Shown: piece after piece, positions 25,549 through 35,609 of the stretch | Numbering within the stretch: position 1 is the first letter of the stretch | Layout: every line of letters begins with the position of its first letter | Assembly: GCA_937975725.1 (NCBI GenBank) | Contig: CALJUL010000036.1 | Span: 1 to 60,192, forward strand | Origin: an uncultured Pseudoxanthomonas sp. | Lineage (GTDB): Bacteria; Pseudomonadota; Gammaproteobacteria; Xanthomonadales; Xanthomonadaceae | Reading direction: 5' to 3' | Length of the DNA: 60,192 nt | Notes under the pieces: model-generated | Told to the model about the DNA's origin: nothing | The model's database searches: none | The model's input: the letters and a program-made list of their open reading frames with translations, nothing else | Program-made: the position numbers and the translations under genes

Positions 25549-26325
25549 TCACTCGTCGAACCGCAGGTGCCGCACCGACTTGCCGTTGCGGCGGATCAGC
25601 TTCAGTGCCTCGATGCCGATGGTGATGTGGTTCTCGACGTACTGGGCGCTGACCTTGGCGTCGCTGGCTTCGGTCTTGATGCCTTCCGGGATCATCGGCT
25701 GGTCGCTGACCAGCAGCAGCGCGCCGCAGGGAATGCGGTTGGCGAAGCCGGCGGCGAACACGGTGGCGGTCTCCATGTCGATGGCCATGCAGCGCAGCTT
25801 GCGCAGGTACTCCTTGAAGGCGTCGTCGTGCTCCCACACGCGCCGGTTGGTGGTGTAGACGGTGCCGGTCCAGTAGTCGTGGCCCAGGTCGCGGATCATG
25901 GTGGACACGGCGCGCTGCAGGGCGAAGGCGGGCAGCGCCGGCACTTCCGGCAGCAGGTAGTCGTTGCTGGTGCCTTCGCCGCGGATGGCGGCAATGGGCA
26001 GCACCAGGTCGCCTAGCTGGTTCTTCTTCTTCAGCCCGCCGCACTTGCCCAGGAACAGCACCGCCCTGGGCATGACCGCCGACAGAAGGTCCATCATGGT
26101 CGCGGCGTTGGGGCTGCCCATGCCGAAGTTGATCATGGTGATGCCGTCGGCGGTGGCGCTGGCCATGGGCCGGTCCAGGCCCACGATGGGCGCGCCGGTC
26201 AGTTGCGAGAACACGTTGAGGTAGCCGCCGAAATTGGTCAGCAGGATGTGTTCGCCGAACCCGTCCAGCGGCACGCCGGTGTAGCGCGGCAGCCAGTTGT
26301 CGACGATCTCGTTCTTGTCCTTCAT
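25549..26325 (-). CDS. amn: AMP nucleosidase (short form)
   Basis: A 258-residue nucleoside phosphorylase-fold enzyme that cleaves AMP to adenine and ribose 5-phosphate. It has FGKCGG-like LFLGKCGGLKKKNQ, RGEGTSNDYL, AIDMETATVFAAGF with the base- and ribose-contacting ME, and LLLVSDQPM. It corresponds to the catalytic domain only; E. coli Amn has an extra N-terminal domain. AGAGG precedes the ATG at 26325. Confidence 0.88.
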   Translation of the reverse strand: MKDKNEIVDNWLPRYTGVPLDGFGEHILLTNFGGYLNVFSQLTGAPIVGLDRPMASATADGITMINFGMGSPNAATMMDLLSAVMPRAVLFLGKCGGLKKKNQLGDLVLPIAAIRGEGTSNDYLLPEVPALPAFALQRAVSTMIRDLGHDYWTGTVYTTNRRVWEHDDAFKEYLRKLRCMAIDMETATVFAAGFANRIPCGALLLVSDQPMIPEGIKTEASDAKVSAQYVENHITIGIEALKLIRRNGKSVRHLRFDE

Positions 26326-26439
26326 GCACGCCTCTTGTTCTTGTTGTTGTGCCGCGATTCTGGCACGCCCGCGGCTACCTGCACTTGGCAAGCCGCGCCG
26401 CGGGCGGTTAGGTTTCCGGTCTCTTCCGGGGAACACACC

Positions 26440-27861
<1,422 letters not shown>

Positions 27862-27884
27862 ACGCTGCCCATCGATGCTCCGCG

Positions 27885-28229
27885 GCGGCATCCCGGCGGA
27901 AGCCGGAAGCCGGCTCGCTTTCCCCCGCCCATGGCACGGCAACGTCCACAGGGACCATGGCCTTCGCCGGGATGGCGATGCAGGGGGTGGCGGCGACACG
28001 AATCTCCCGGCCCGGCGCGATGCCCGAGGCAGAACTTCCGTTCAAGCCAGGAGACAGTGCCCTGTCGGGATGCAGTGCCGCAGTGGCAAGCGGCATCGAA
28101 CCGGAAGGCCGTGCCGCATACCTTGATGACGCCATCCCTGCGCCGCCATTCCTGCGCAGGCCGGAATCCATGCCGCCCTCGCTGCCGCCGCGCAAGGCGA
28201 AAGCCGGAAGTATCGCGGCCTTCGCCCGG
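27885..28229. repeat. Intergenic-type repeat sequence expanded between the two amidohydrolase genes
   Basis: This 345-base stretch contains pieces typical of Xanthomonad intergenic repeats (CATTCCTGCGCAGGCCGGAA, AAGGCGAAAGCCGGAAG, GCCTTCGCCCGGATGACGG) rather than protein-like sequence. It stays open in the frame of the downstream gene, so the original GTG start at 27858 may now be separated from its signal peptide. Confidence 0.45.
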
Positions 28230-29519
28230 ATGACGGCCAAGAGCGCATTCGCCCTGCTCTTCGCCGTGTCCGTACAGGCAGCCTCGGCGCAATCGGCGCA
28301 GGACGCCGGCGCGCGCGCGGGCCAGGCGCTGCTGATCCGCAACGCCACGGTGCACACCGCCGGGGCGCAGGGCACGCTGCAGGGGGCCGACGTGCTGGTG
28401 CGCGACGGCGTGGTGCAGGCGGTGGGGCGCGGACTGGCCGCACCGGCCGGCGCATCAGTGGTGGAAGCCGGCGGGCGTCCGCTGACGCCGGCCCTGTTCG
28501 GCGGCATCAGCGAGATCGGCATCGAGGAGGTCTCCGGCGAATCGTCCACCGACGACGCGGCGGTGACGCTGGCGCAGCAGCCGATGCGGCCGGAGTTCGA
28601 CGTCACCATGGCCTACAACCCGGCCTCGGTGCTGGTGCCGGTGGCGCGGGTGGAAGGCATCGGCTTCACCCTGCTGGGCGCGACCACCGGCGGCTCCTTC
28701 ATCGCCGGCCAAGGCGGCGTGATGCGGCTGGACGGCGGCGCCGACCCGATCGGGCCGCGCGCGTTGTTCGTGCGGCTGGGCAGCGCGGCCTCAGACCTGA
28801 GCGGCAAGTCGCGCGCAGCGCAGTGGATGCTGCTGGACCAGATGGTGGCCGAGGCGCGCGGGCGCGTGCCGGCGGATTCGCCGCATGCGCTGCTGACGCC
28901 CGCCGGCCGTGCGGTGCTGGCGCGCTACCTGGCCGGCGACGGCCGCATCGTGGTGAGCGTCAACCGCGCCTCGGACATCCACCAGTTGCTGCGCTGGGCG
29001 CAGCGCGAGCGCGTGCGCATCGCTGTCGCCGGCGGCGCGGAAGCGTGGAAGGCGGCACCGGAACTGGCACGGGCGAAGGTACCGGTGTTCGTGGATGCGC
29101 TGGCGGACCTGCCGGCGGACTTCGACCAGATCGGCGCCGGCCTGGAGAACGCGGCGCGACTGCACGCCGCCGGCGTGGCGGTCGGCTTCGCGCAGGACGG
29201 CGACGCCTCGCACAACGCGCGCAAGGTCCGCCAACTGGCAGGCAACGCGGTGTCCTACGGCCTGCCGTGGGAAGACGGGCTGGCGGGCCTGACCCGGGTG
29301 CCGGCCGAGGCGTTCGGCGTGGGCGACCGCGTGGGCACCATCGCACCCGGCAAGCTGGCCGACCTGGTGCTGTGGAGCGGCGATCCGCTGGACGTGGCGC
29401 ATACCGCCGAGCAGGTCTGGCTGGGCGGGCGCGCCATGCCGATGCGTTCGCGCCAGACCGAACTGCGCGACCGCTACCTGCGCGATCCCGGGACGCTGCC
29501 GCGGGCGTATCCGCACTGA
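28230..29519 (+). CDS. Exported amidohydrolase-like protein lacking the HxH metal motif
   Basis: A 429-residue partner of the preceding gene. From the ATG at 28230 it starts with a good signal peptide (MTAKSAFALLFAVSVQAAS). It has the family's opening beta region (RNATVHTAGAQG) and closing VGTIAPGKLADLVLWSGDP. Where the paralogue has DVHSH it reads FGGISEIG, so the first two metal ligands are gone, and no equivalent His pair is seen later. It may be a non-catalytic subunit. An in-frame GTG at 27858 overlapping the previous stop would give a 553-residue form through repeat-derived sequence; I prefer 28230. Confidence 0.72.
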   Translation: MTAKSAFALLFAVSVQAASAQSAQDAGARAGQALLIRNATVHTAGAQGTLQGADVLVRDGVVQAVGRGLAAPAGASVVEAGGRPLTPALFGGISEIGIEEVSGESSTDDAAVTLAQQPMRPEFDVTMAYNPASVLVPVARVEGIGFTLLGATTGGSFIAGQGGVMRLDGGADPIGPRALFVRLGSAASDLSGKSRAAQWMLLDQMVAEARGRVPADSPHALLTPAGRAVLARYLAGDGRIVVSVNRASDIHQLLRWAQRERVRIAVAGGAEAWKAAPELARAKVPVFVDALADLPADFDQIGAGLENAARLHAAGVAVGFAQDGDASHNARKVRQLAGNAVSYGLPWEDGLAGLTRVPAEAFGVGDRVGTIAPGKLADLVLWSGDPLDVAHTAEQVWLGGRAMPMRSRQTELRDRYLRDPGTLPRAYPH

Positions 29520-29749
29520 CGGCCGCCGTGCCACCGGCCGGGCGGCGGCACTGCCGGGCCTGATCCTTTACGTGCCCGGCAGCCTCCGTGGCGCCGGGGG
29601 CGTGGCGGCAGCGCCGGGCCGGCGGCAACGGGCGGCCGCTGAAAGTGATATGACTCACACTTCATGCGTTTACCTCGCCACTCGCGCCGCGTTGTCGGCT
29701 AGTTTCCCGAAGTTAGGGGGCAAATGCCGCAGATGCCGGGAGGGGCCAG

Positions 29750-30697
29750 ATGCGCATCGGGATTGTCGTGGATTCGGCGTGCGACCTGCCGCTGGACTAC
29801 CTGGAAAAGCACAACATCGTCATCCTGCCGATCACCGTGCGGATCGGCGAGGCCGTGCTAGCCGACCACCGCGACGAACAGGCCACGCTGAGCTTCCTGC
29901 ACGCGCACGTGGCCGAGCGCGGCCACGAGGCCGAGACCACGCCGTTCACCGTCAACCAGATCCGCGACCTGTTCCTCGGCCGGCTGGTGATCGACTACGA
30001 CCACGTGTTCTGCATGACGATCACCAAGACCCGCAGCCCGATCCACGACAACGCGATGCAGGCCAGCTTCGCGATCCTCAACGACTACAAGCCGGTGCGG
30101 CAGGCCGCGGGCCACAACTCGCCGTTCGCGCTGCGGGTGATCGACACCCAGAACCTGTTCGCCGCGCAGGGCATCACCGCGGTGGAGGCGGTGCGCATGC
30201 GCGAGGCGGGCGCCAGCGTGCAGCAGATCCGCGTGCGCCTGGAGGAACTGGCGCAGAACACCCACGGCTACATGATCCCGCGTGACCTGTACTACCTGCG
30301 CAACCGCGCCCGCACCAAGGGCGACCGCAGCGTGGGCCTGCTCAGCGCCGCGCTGGGCAGCGCGCTGGACATCAAGCCGGTGCTGTACGGCCACGCCGGC
30401 AACACCGAGCCGGTGGCCAAGATCAAGGGCTTCGAGAACGCGGCAGAGCAGATGTTCAAGTTCGCCGGCAGCCGGGTGACGGCGGGGCTGATGACGCCGA
30501 CGGTGTGCCTGAGCTACGGCGGCGAACTGGCGGAGATGCACGCCCTGCCCGGCTACGGGCGGCTGCGCGACATCTGCGCGGAGAAGGGCGTGGAAGTGTT
30601 CGAGAGCGTGATGAGCCTGACCGGCATGGTCAACGTGGGCAAGGGCGCGGTGGTGGTCGCCTTCGCCGCCCCGCCGGCACCCTTCAAGGCCGCATAA
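29750..30697 (+). CDS. DegV family fatty-acid-binding-type protein
   Basis: A 315-residue DegV-fold protein. It begins MRIGIVVDSACDLP (the fatty-acid carboxylate-binding Ser region), has TITKTRSPIHDNA and VIDTQNLFAAQG, and ends with a VGKGAVVVAF strand. In Firmicutes such proteins (FakB) present fatty acids to a kinase; no FakA kinase is visible here, so the role is uncertain. A GGGAGG site precedes the ATG. The 230-base gap upstream holds no gene I can support. Confidence 0.88.
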   Translation: MRIGIVVDSACDLPLDYLEKHNIVILPITVRIGEAVLADHRDEQATLSFLHAHVAERGHEAETTPFTVNQIRDLFLGRLVIDYDHVFCMTITKTRSPIHDNAMQASFAILNDYKPVRQAAGHNSPFALRVIDTQNLFAAQGITAVEAVRMREAGASVQQIRVRLEELAQNTHGYMIPRDLYYLRNRARTKGDRSVGLLSAALGSALDIKPVLYGHAGNTEPVAKIKGFENAAEQMFKFAGSRVTAGLMTPTVCLSYGGELAEMHALPGYGRLRDICAEKGVEVFESVMSLTGMVNVGKGAVVVAFAAPPAPFKAA

Positions 30698-30752
30698 CGG
30701 CGGCCTAACACGGCGTGGATACGCTATGGCCCTGGCTTCAACCGGGGGTGCC

Positions 30753-31097
30753 ATGGCGGTCCGCTACTACATCAGCCTGCCCGATCCCGGCCGCGCCCGC
30801 GGCAGCGATCCGGCCTTCAGTTTCCACGCCCACGGCGCGCAGGAATTCGCCGCCGAACTGCAGGACGCCCTGCGCACCAGCACGTTGTTCGAGCGCTGGC
30901 GCGCGCGACAGCCCGAACCCGACGAGGTCGATCCCGGCCTGGCCACGGTGGACGCCAACGCCGTGGTCGGCGGGCAGCAGGACGACCTGAGCATCCTGCT
31001 GGTCGCCACCTCCTCCATCCCCGGCCACGTGCTCAAGCACCGCCTGCGCCTGCTGGCCGGCAACGGCTGGGAACTGCGGGACGTGTCGGCCGCGTGA
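30753..31097 (+). CDS. Small conserved-type protein of unknown function
   Basis: A 114-residue acidic soluble protein starting MAVRYYISLPDPGRARG. No domain is recognised. The C-terminal part (IPGHVLKHRLRLLAGNGWEL) looks like a helix plus strand. The ATG at 30753 is preferred over 30726. Its TGA stop overlaps the GTG start of the Dph6-like gene (GTGA, 31094-31097), so the two are probably translated together. Confidence 0.7.
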   Translation: MAVRYYISLPDPGRARGSDPAFSFHAHGAQEFAAELQDALRTSTLFERWRARQPEPDEVDPGLATVDANAVVGGQQDDLSILLVATSSIPGHVLKHRLRLLAGNGWELRDVSAA

Positions 31098-31822
31098 CGC
31101 ACGACGCGGGGACCGCGGGCGCTCCCGTCCCGGTCCTGCTGGCCTGGAGCGGAGGCAAAGATGCCGCGTGGGCGCTGCACGTCCTGCGCGAATGTCCCGA
31201 CGTGGCCGTGGTCGGGCTGCTGACCACGGTCGCCCGCGAGCAGGGCCGCGCGTCCATGCAGGGCGTCCGCCGCGAAGTGCTGCACGCGCAGGCGCGCGCG
31301 GCGGGACTGCCGCTGATCGAAGCCGCGATCCCGGCGCAATGCGCTAACGCGGACTACGAACAGGCCATGGCCGATGCGCTGGCGCTGGCTGCCGCGCGCT
31401 GGCCGGGCCTGTGCACGGTGGCGTTCGGCGACCTGCTGCTGGAGGACATCCGCGCCTACCGCGTGCACAGCCTGGCGCGCATCGGCTGGAAGGCGCTCAC
31501 GCCCCTGTTCGGCCGCGACACCGCCGCGCTCGCCCGCGAGATGATCGTCGGCGGCCTGCGCGCGGACCTGTGCTGCGTGGACACGCGGCAACTGGACATT
31601 GGCTTCGCGAGCCGCGCGTTCGACGCCGCCCTGCTCGCCGACCTGCCGGCCGGCGTCGACCCCTGCGGCGAGAACGGCGAATTCCACACCTGCGTCCAAG
31701 CCGGCCCGATGTTCAGCGCCCCACTGCCGCTGGCGCGCGGCGCCACCGAACTGCGCGACGGCCGCTTCGCATACACCGATTTCGCGCTGGCGGAAGACGC
31801 AATGCAGCTCTCCCGCCCATGA
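31094..31822 (+). CDS. Dph6-like PP-loop ATPase (DUF71)
   Basis: A 242-residue ATP-pyrophosphatase-fold protein with the PP-loop AWSGGKDAAWAL at about residues 17-28, TTVAREQGR, FGDLLLEDIRAYR, and the conserved ending CGENGEFHTCV. It matches the diphthine-ammonia ligase family. Bacteria do not make diphthamide, so the real substrate is unknown. It starts with GTG, overlapping the upstream stop. Confidence 0.83.
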   Translation: MTHDAGTAGAPVPVLLAWSGGKDAAWALHVLRECPDVAVVGLLTTVAREQGRASMQGVRREVLHAQARAAGLPLIEAAIPAQCANADYEQAMADALALAAARWPGLCTVAFGDLLLEDIRAYRVHSLARIGWKALTPLFGRDTAALAREMIVGGLRADLCCVDTRQLDIGFASRAFDAALLADLPAGVDPCGENGEFHTCVQAGPMFSAPLPLARGATELRDGRFAYTDFALAEDAMQLSRP

Positions 31823-31842
31823 CCTTGGTCTTCAAGGCTGCT

Positions 31843-32202
31843 GTAGGAGCGACGTCAGTCGCGACAGGGGAAAGCGTGCGGGAATCCATTCGCAAGGAAT
31901 GAAGCGAAGGGGAACTTGGAAGGCACACCTCTTCCCCCTCTTCCGCGGCGCCCCTGGTTGCTAGAGGGCGCTTCTTTCGCCGGTCGCGACTGACGTCGCT
32001 CCTACAACAGCCGGGGAAAGGGTGCCGTCCTTCTGCAGGAGTGGCTTCAGTCGCGACCGCACGGCGTCCGGCCATCGTAGCTCCACCGGTGCAAGCCTCA
32101 CGGATCGCGGAAACGCCATCAGCCGCTTTCGATCAGGCATGGAGCGCAGAACCATCTCTCGGTCGCATCACGGATAGCGGTCGCGACTTGCGTCGCTCCC
32201 AC
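31843..32202. repeat. Cluster of GTAG REP elements
   Basis: Four copies: GTAGGAGCGACGTCAGTCGC at 31843-31865 (plus), its complement at 31983-32005, a divergent copy (GCAGGAGTGGCTTCAGTCGC) at 32035-32056 (plus), and GTCGCGACTTGCGTCGCTCC at 32180-32202 (minus). They fill the 400-base gap 31823-32226; no gene is supported there. Confidence 0.8.
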
Positions 32203-32226
32203 AAGAGAGCTACTACGGAATGGGCG

Positions 32227-33066
32227 TCATCGCTTCAACGCGGCCGCATGATGAGCGATGTGGTCGCCGATGAAGCTGGCGATGAAGTAATAGCTGTGGT
32301 CGTAGCCCGACTGCAGGCGCAGCGTCAGCGGATGGCCGGCGGCCTCGGCCGCCGCCTTCAGCAGGTCCGGCTTCAACTGCTCGCGCAGGAATTCGTCCGC
32401 ATCGCCCTGGTCCACCAGCAGCGGCAGCTTTTCCTGCGCCGACGCCAGCAATTCCACCGCGTCGTAGCGCTTCCACGCCTCGCGGTCCTCGCCCAGGTAG
32501 GCGGCGAAGGCCTTTTCGCCCCACGGCGCCTGCGTCGGCGCCACGATCGGCGAGAACGCCGACACGCTGCGGTAACGGCCGGGATTGCGCAGCGCCGCCA
32601 CCAGCGCGCCGTGTCCGCCCATCGAATGGCCGCTGACCGCGCGCGCGCCGGAGGCCGGCAGGTGTGCCTCGACCAGCGCCGGCAACTCCTCGACCACGTA
32701 GTCGTACATGCGGTAGTGCGCGGCCCACGGCGCCTGCGTGGCGTTGACGTAGAAGCCCGCGCCCTTGCCGAGATCGTAGCCCTCGGCATCGGCCACGTCC
32801 TCGCCGCGCGGGCTGGTGTCGGGGGCGACGACGATCAGGCCGTGCTCGGCCGCGTAGCGCTGCGCGCCGGCCTTGGTGATGAAGTTCTGCTCGGTGCAGG
32901 TCAGTCCCGACAGCCAGTACAGCACCGGCAACCGCGCGCCGGACGCCGCCTGCGGCGGCAGGTAGGCGGCGAAGTCCATGGTGCAGCCCAGCGCCTGCGA
33001 TTCGTGCCGGTAGACGTCCTGCCAGCCGCCGAAGCAGGCGCGGTGTTCGATGCGTTCAAGCGTCAT
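32227..33066 (-). CDS. fghA: S-formylglutathione hydrolase
   Basis: A 279-residue esterase-D family alpha/beta-hydrolase. The nucleophile is Ser148 in AVSGHSMGGHGAL. SGLTCTEQNFITKAGAQRYA is diagnostic of the family, and the C-terminal His is in GYDHSYYF. It converts S-formylglutathione to formate and glutathione, the second step of formaldehyde detoxification. It follows frmA on the same strand after about 186 bases that contain an intergenic repeat. Confidence 0.94.
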   Translation of the reverse strand: MTLERIEHRACFGGWQDVYRHESQALGCTMDFAAYLPPQAASGARLPVLYWLSGLTCTEQNFITKAGAQRYAAEHGLIVVAPDTSPRGEDVADAEGYDLGKGAGFYVNATQAPWAAHYRMYDYVVEELPALVEAHLPASGARAVSGHSMGGHGALVAALRNPGRYRSVSAFSPIVAPTQAPWGEKAFAAYLGEDREAWKRYDAVELLASAQEKLPLLVDQGDADEFLREQLKPDLLKAAAEAAGHPLTLRLQSGYDHSYYFIASFIGDHIAHHAAALKR

Positions 33067-33089
33067 GGTAGTTCCCGTTTTCCTTCTCG

Positions 33090-33240
33090 CCGTGGGAGAA
33101 GATGGCGCGAAGCGCCGGATGAGGATGGAACGAAGCGGAACGGGCTGAACCGGGACGGACGTTGCGGGACACGCTGCGCGGCCATGCACGCGGCCTCGCC
33201 GCACCCTCGTTCCGGCCCCTCTCCCGAGGGGAGAGGGACT
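33090..33240. repeat. Intergenic repeat between fghA and frmA
   Basis: GCGCGAAGCGCCGGATGAGG near 33106-33125 and CCCCTCTCCCGAGGGGAGAGG at about 33216-33236, the latter a perfect hairpin. Such sequences are scattered between Xanthomonadaceae genes. The hairpin sits within the frm transcription unit and could affect relative expression. Confidence 0.5.
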
Positions 33241-33252
33241 CCGATCCCTGTA

Positions 33253-34362
33253 TCAGTAATGCACCACCGACCGGATCGACTTGCCCTCGTGCATCAGGTC
33301 GAAGGCGGCATTGATGTCGTCCAGCGGCATGGTGTGGGTGACGAAGGGAGCCAGTTCGATGTCACCCTTCATCGCATCCTCGACCATACCCGGCAACTGG
33401 CTGCGGCCCTTCACGCCGCCGAAGGCCGTGCCCATCCACTTGCGCCCGGTGACGAGCTGGAACGGGCGCGTGCTGATCTCCTGCCCCGCGCCGGCCACGC
33501 CGATGATCACCGACTGCCCCCAGCCGCGGTGCGCGCATTCCAGCGCCGCGCGCATGACGTTGACGTTGCCGATGCACTCGAACGAGTGGTCCACGCCCCA
33601 GCCGGTCATCTCCACGATCACCTGCTGGACCGGCTTGTCGTGCTCTTTCGGATTGACGCAATCGGTGGCGCCGAACTGCCGGGCCATGTCGAACTTGGCC
33701 GGGTTGGTGTCGATGGCGAAGATGCGCCCGGCCCTGGCCTGGCGCGCGCCCTGGATCACCGCCAGGCCGATGCCGCCCAGGCCGAACACGGCGACCGAAT
33801 CGCCCGGCTGCACCTTGGCGGTGTTGTGCACGGCGCCGATGCCGGTGGTGACGCCGCAGCCGAGCAGGCAGACGTGCTCGGGGTTGGCCTGCGGATTGAT
33901 CTTCGCCAGCGAGACCTCGGCGACCACGGTGTATTCGCTGAAGGTCGAGCAGCCCATGTAGTGGTACAGCGGCTGGCCTTCGTAGGAGAAGCGGCTGGTG
34001 CCGTCGGGCATCACGCCCTTGCCCTGGGTGGCGCGCACCGCGGTGCACAGGTTGGTCTTGCCGCTCTTGCAGAACAGGCATTCGCCGCACTCGGCGGTGT
34101 ACAGCGGGATCACGTGGTCGCCCGGCTTCACGCTGGTCACGCCTTCGCCCACCTCCACCACGATGCCGGCGCCCTCGTGGCCCAGCACCACCGGGAACAG
34201 CCCTTCCGGGTCCTCGCCCGACAGCGTGAACGCATCAGTGTGGCAGACGCCGGTGTGGGTGATCCGCACCAGCACTTCGCCCGCCCTGGGCGGCGCGACG
34301 TCGATCTCGACGATCTTCAACGGTTCGCCCGCGGCGAAGGCGACGGCGGCGCGTGATTTCAT
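33253..34362 (-). CDS. frmA: S-(hydroxymethyl)glutathione dehydrogenase (class III ADH)
   Basis: A 369-residue zinc-dependent medium-chain dehydrogenase. It has HTGVCHTDAFTLSG and GHEGAGIVVEVGEGV with catalytic zinc ligands, the four-Cys structural zinc lobe (CGECLFCKSGKTNLC), and the Rossmann motif GLGGIGLAVI. It oxidises the formaldehyde-glutathione adduct. It lies about 55 bases after frmR and before fghA. Confidence 0.96.
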   Translation of the reverse strand: MKSRAAVAFAAGEPLKIVEIDVAPPRAGEVLVRITHTGVCHTDAFTLSGEDPEGLFPVVLGHEGAGIVVEVGEGVTSVKPGDHVIPLYTAECGECLFCKSGKTNLCTAVRATQGKGVMPDGTSRFSYEGQPLYHYMGCSTFSEYTVVAEVSLAKINPQANPEHVCLLGCGVTTGIGAVHNTAKVQPGDSVAVFGLGGIGLAVIQGARQARAGRIFAIDTNPAKFDMARQFGATDCVNPKEHDKPVQQVIVEMTGWGVDHSFECIGNVNVMRAALECAHRGWGQSVIIGVAGAGQEISTRPFQLVTGRKWMGTAFGGVKGRSQLPGMVEDAMKGDIELAPFVTHTMPLDDINAAFDLMHEGKSIRSVVHY

Positions 34363-34417
34363 GGCAAGGCTCCTGCGACGATGGAAAAAAGGAAACGGAT
34401 CACGGCATGCGCGCCGG

Positions 34418-34693
34418 CTACTTCAGATAGGAACGGACCAGCCCGGCCATTTCCTTCACCCGCGCCTGCCGCTGCGCGTCGGTGCGCGCCGGCTGGCCGA
34501 ACTCCTCGCGGATGTGCGCCTCCATCACCTCGGACATCAGCCCGTTGACGGCGCCGCGGATGGCGGCGATCTGCTGCAGCACCGCACCGCAGTCCACGCC
34601 GGCCTCCAGCGCGCGCTCCAATGCTTCGGCCTGGCCCTTGATGCGGCGCACGCGGGCCAGGACGCGCTTTTTCTCGTGGGCGGTATGGGGCAT
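34418..34693 (-). CDS. frmR: Formaldehyde-responsive repressor FrmR
   Basis: A 91-residue CsoR/RcnR-family repressor. The residues that define FrmR are present: an N-terminal Pro2, Cys35 (VDCGAVLQQ) and His60 (MEAHIREEF). Formaldehyde crosslinks Pro2 and Cys35 and releases DNA. The start gives exactly the Met-Pro N-terminus this mechanism needs. The operator lies at 34714-34730. Confidence 0.94.
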   Translation of the reverse strand: MPHTAHEKKRVLARVRRIKGQAEALERALEAGVDCGAVLQQIAAIRGAVNGLMSEVMEAHIREEFGQPARTDAQRQARVKEMAGLVRSYLK

Positions 34694-34713
34694 GGCGGAT
34701 CCGACATGATGCA

Positions 34714-34730
34714 ATACTGGGGTACAGTAT
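34714..34730 (-). promoter_or_regulatory. FrmR operator
   Basis: ATACTG, GGGTA, CAGTAT: perfect six-base inverted arms around a G-rich centre, about 20 bases before the frmR ATG. This AT-flanked G/C-tract layout is that of known CsoR/FrmR-family operators. The 300 bases from 34743 to 35042 hold no recognised gene. Confidence 0.8.
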
Positions 34731-35042
34731 ATGGCATGCGGGAGCTGCCGGCAAAGCGATGCCGGCGGCGGCAAACGGCGACGGCAGTGCCGAATGCTTC
34801 GCGGACATGTGGCAGGCAGGAGCGAAGTGCGTTGACGGACTACCGGCCCGGCAGCGCTCCGGACCGCCAAGCCTTCTCATTGCAGGCAGCGAAGAACGGA
34901 AGCAGCGAGCACCGCACTGCGACTGCAACCACCGTCATGGCATGGCGATGGCCGCCGCCGCAGTAGCAGCCGCCACAAATGTTAGATGCGGTCCCGGCGC
35001 CCCTGGTCCAGAATCGGCACCCTTTACCCAAGGGATACGGCA

Positions 35043-35492
35043 ATGACCGCACGCAAGCACTCTCCCCGCATCGCTTTCCTCGCCGCACTGCTGGCCTGCG
35101 CCGCGCTGGCCGGCTGCAAGCCCGGCACGGCCGGCCCGGGCGGCGCGGAAGCCCCGCAGGCCGCCAAGGTCGAACTGGAACCGGTCCTGGCCGATCCGAA
35201 GGTAGGCGATCTGTATGCGGCCGAACTCTCGCACTTTTCCGGCGCGTCCTTCGAAGACGCGGAAGAGATCTACGGGCTTATGAAAGTGGTGCAGGTATCC
35301 CCCGACCAGATCACGCTCAACACCGAGACGGCGGGCTGGCCCAAGCCGAAGGGCGCCATCAACGACCTGCGCGGCGACCTGGCCGGCATCGAGTGGGACG
35401 AGGAAGAGAAGATCCAGATCCGGCGCAACGAGCTGGCCGGGCTGGTGGCCGAAAAGAAGATCCTGGAAACCCGGCGCCTAGGCGCCGAATGA
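35043..35492 (+). CDS. Putative lipoprotein of unknown function
   Basis: A 149-residue protein with a lipoprotein signal peptide (lipobox LAGC at about 23-26) and an acidic mature part containing LSHFSGASFEDAEEIYGLMK and GWPKPKGAI. No domain is recognised. AAGGGA precedes the ATG at 35043. A GC-rich hairpin without T tract follows. Confidence 0.75.
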   Translation: MTARKHSPRIAFLAALLACAALAGCKPGTAGPGGAEAPQAAKVELEPVLADPKVGDLYAAELSHFSGASFEDAEEIYGLMKVVQVSPDQITLNTETAGWPKPKGAINDLRGDLAGIEWDEEEKIQIRRNELAGLVAEKKILETRRLGAE

Positions 35493-35500
35493 GCGCATGA

Positions 35501-35522
35501 GCCTCCCCGTCGCCGGGGAGGC
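35501..35522. terminator. Hairpin between the lipoprotein gene and gshA
   Basis: GCCTCCCCG, loop TCGC, CGGGGAGGC: a nine-base perfect stem between two convergent genes. It has no T tract, so the terminator function is only likely. Confidence 0.5.
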
Positions 35523-35609
35523 CGGTAGCCGCCGCAAGGCGGCCCTGCACAGCGGGCGGCGGAGCCGGCGCCGTCCTTCGATGGGCCGGGGCCGGCGGCC
35601 GGTGACGGC

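Noticed and set aside
29520..29749. A possible small gene before the DegV gene
   Set aside because: The frame reads as GC-rich low-complexity sequence with no ribosome site or motif.
34743..35042. Short frames between frmR and the lipoprotein gene
   Set aside because: No ribosome sites, no motifs, and composition like noncoding DNA; the lipoprotein starts at 35043.
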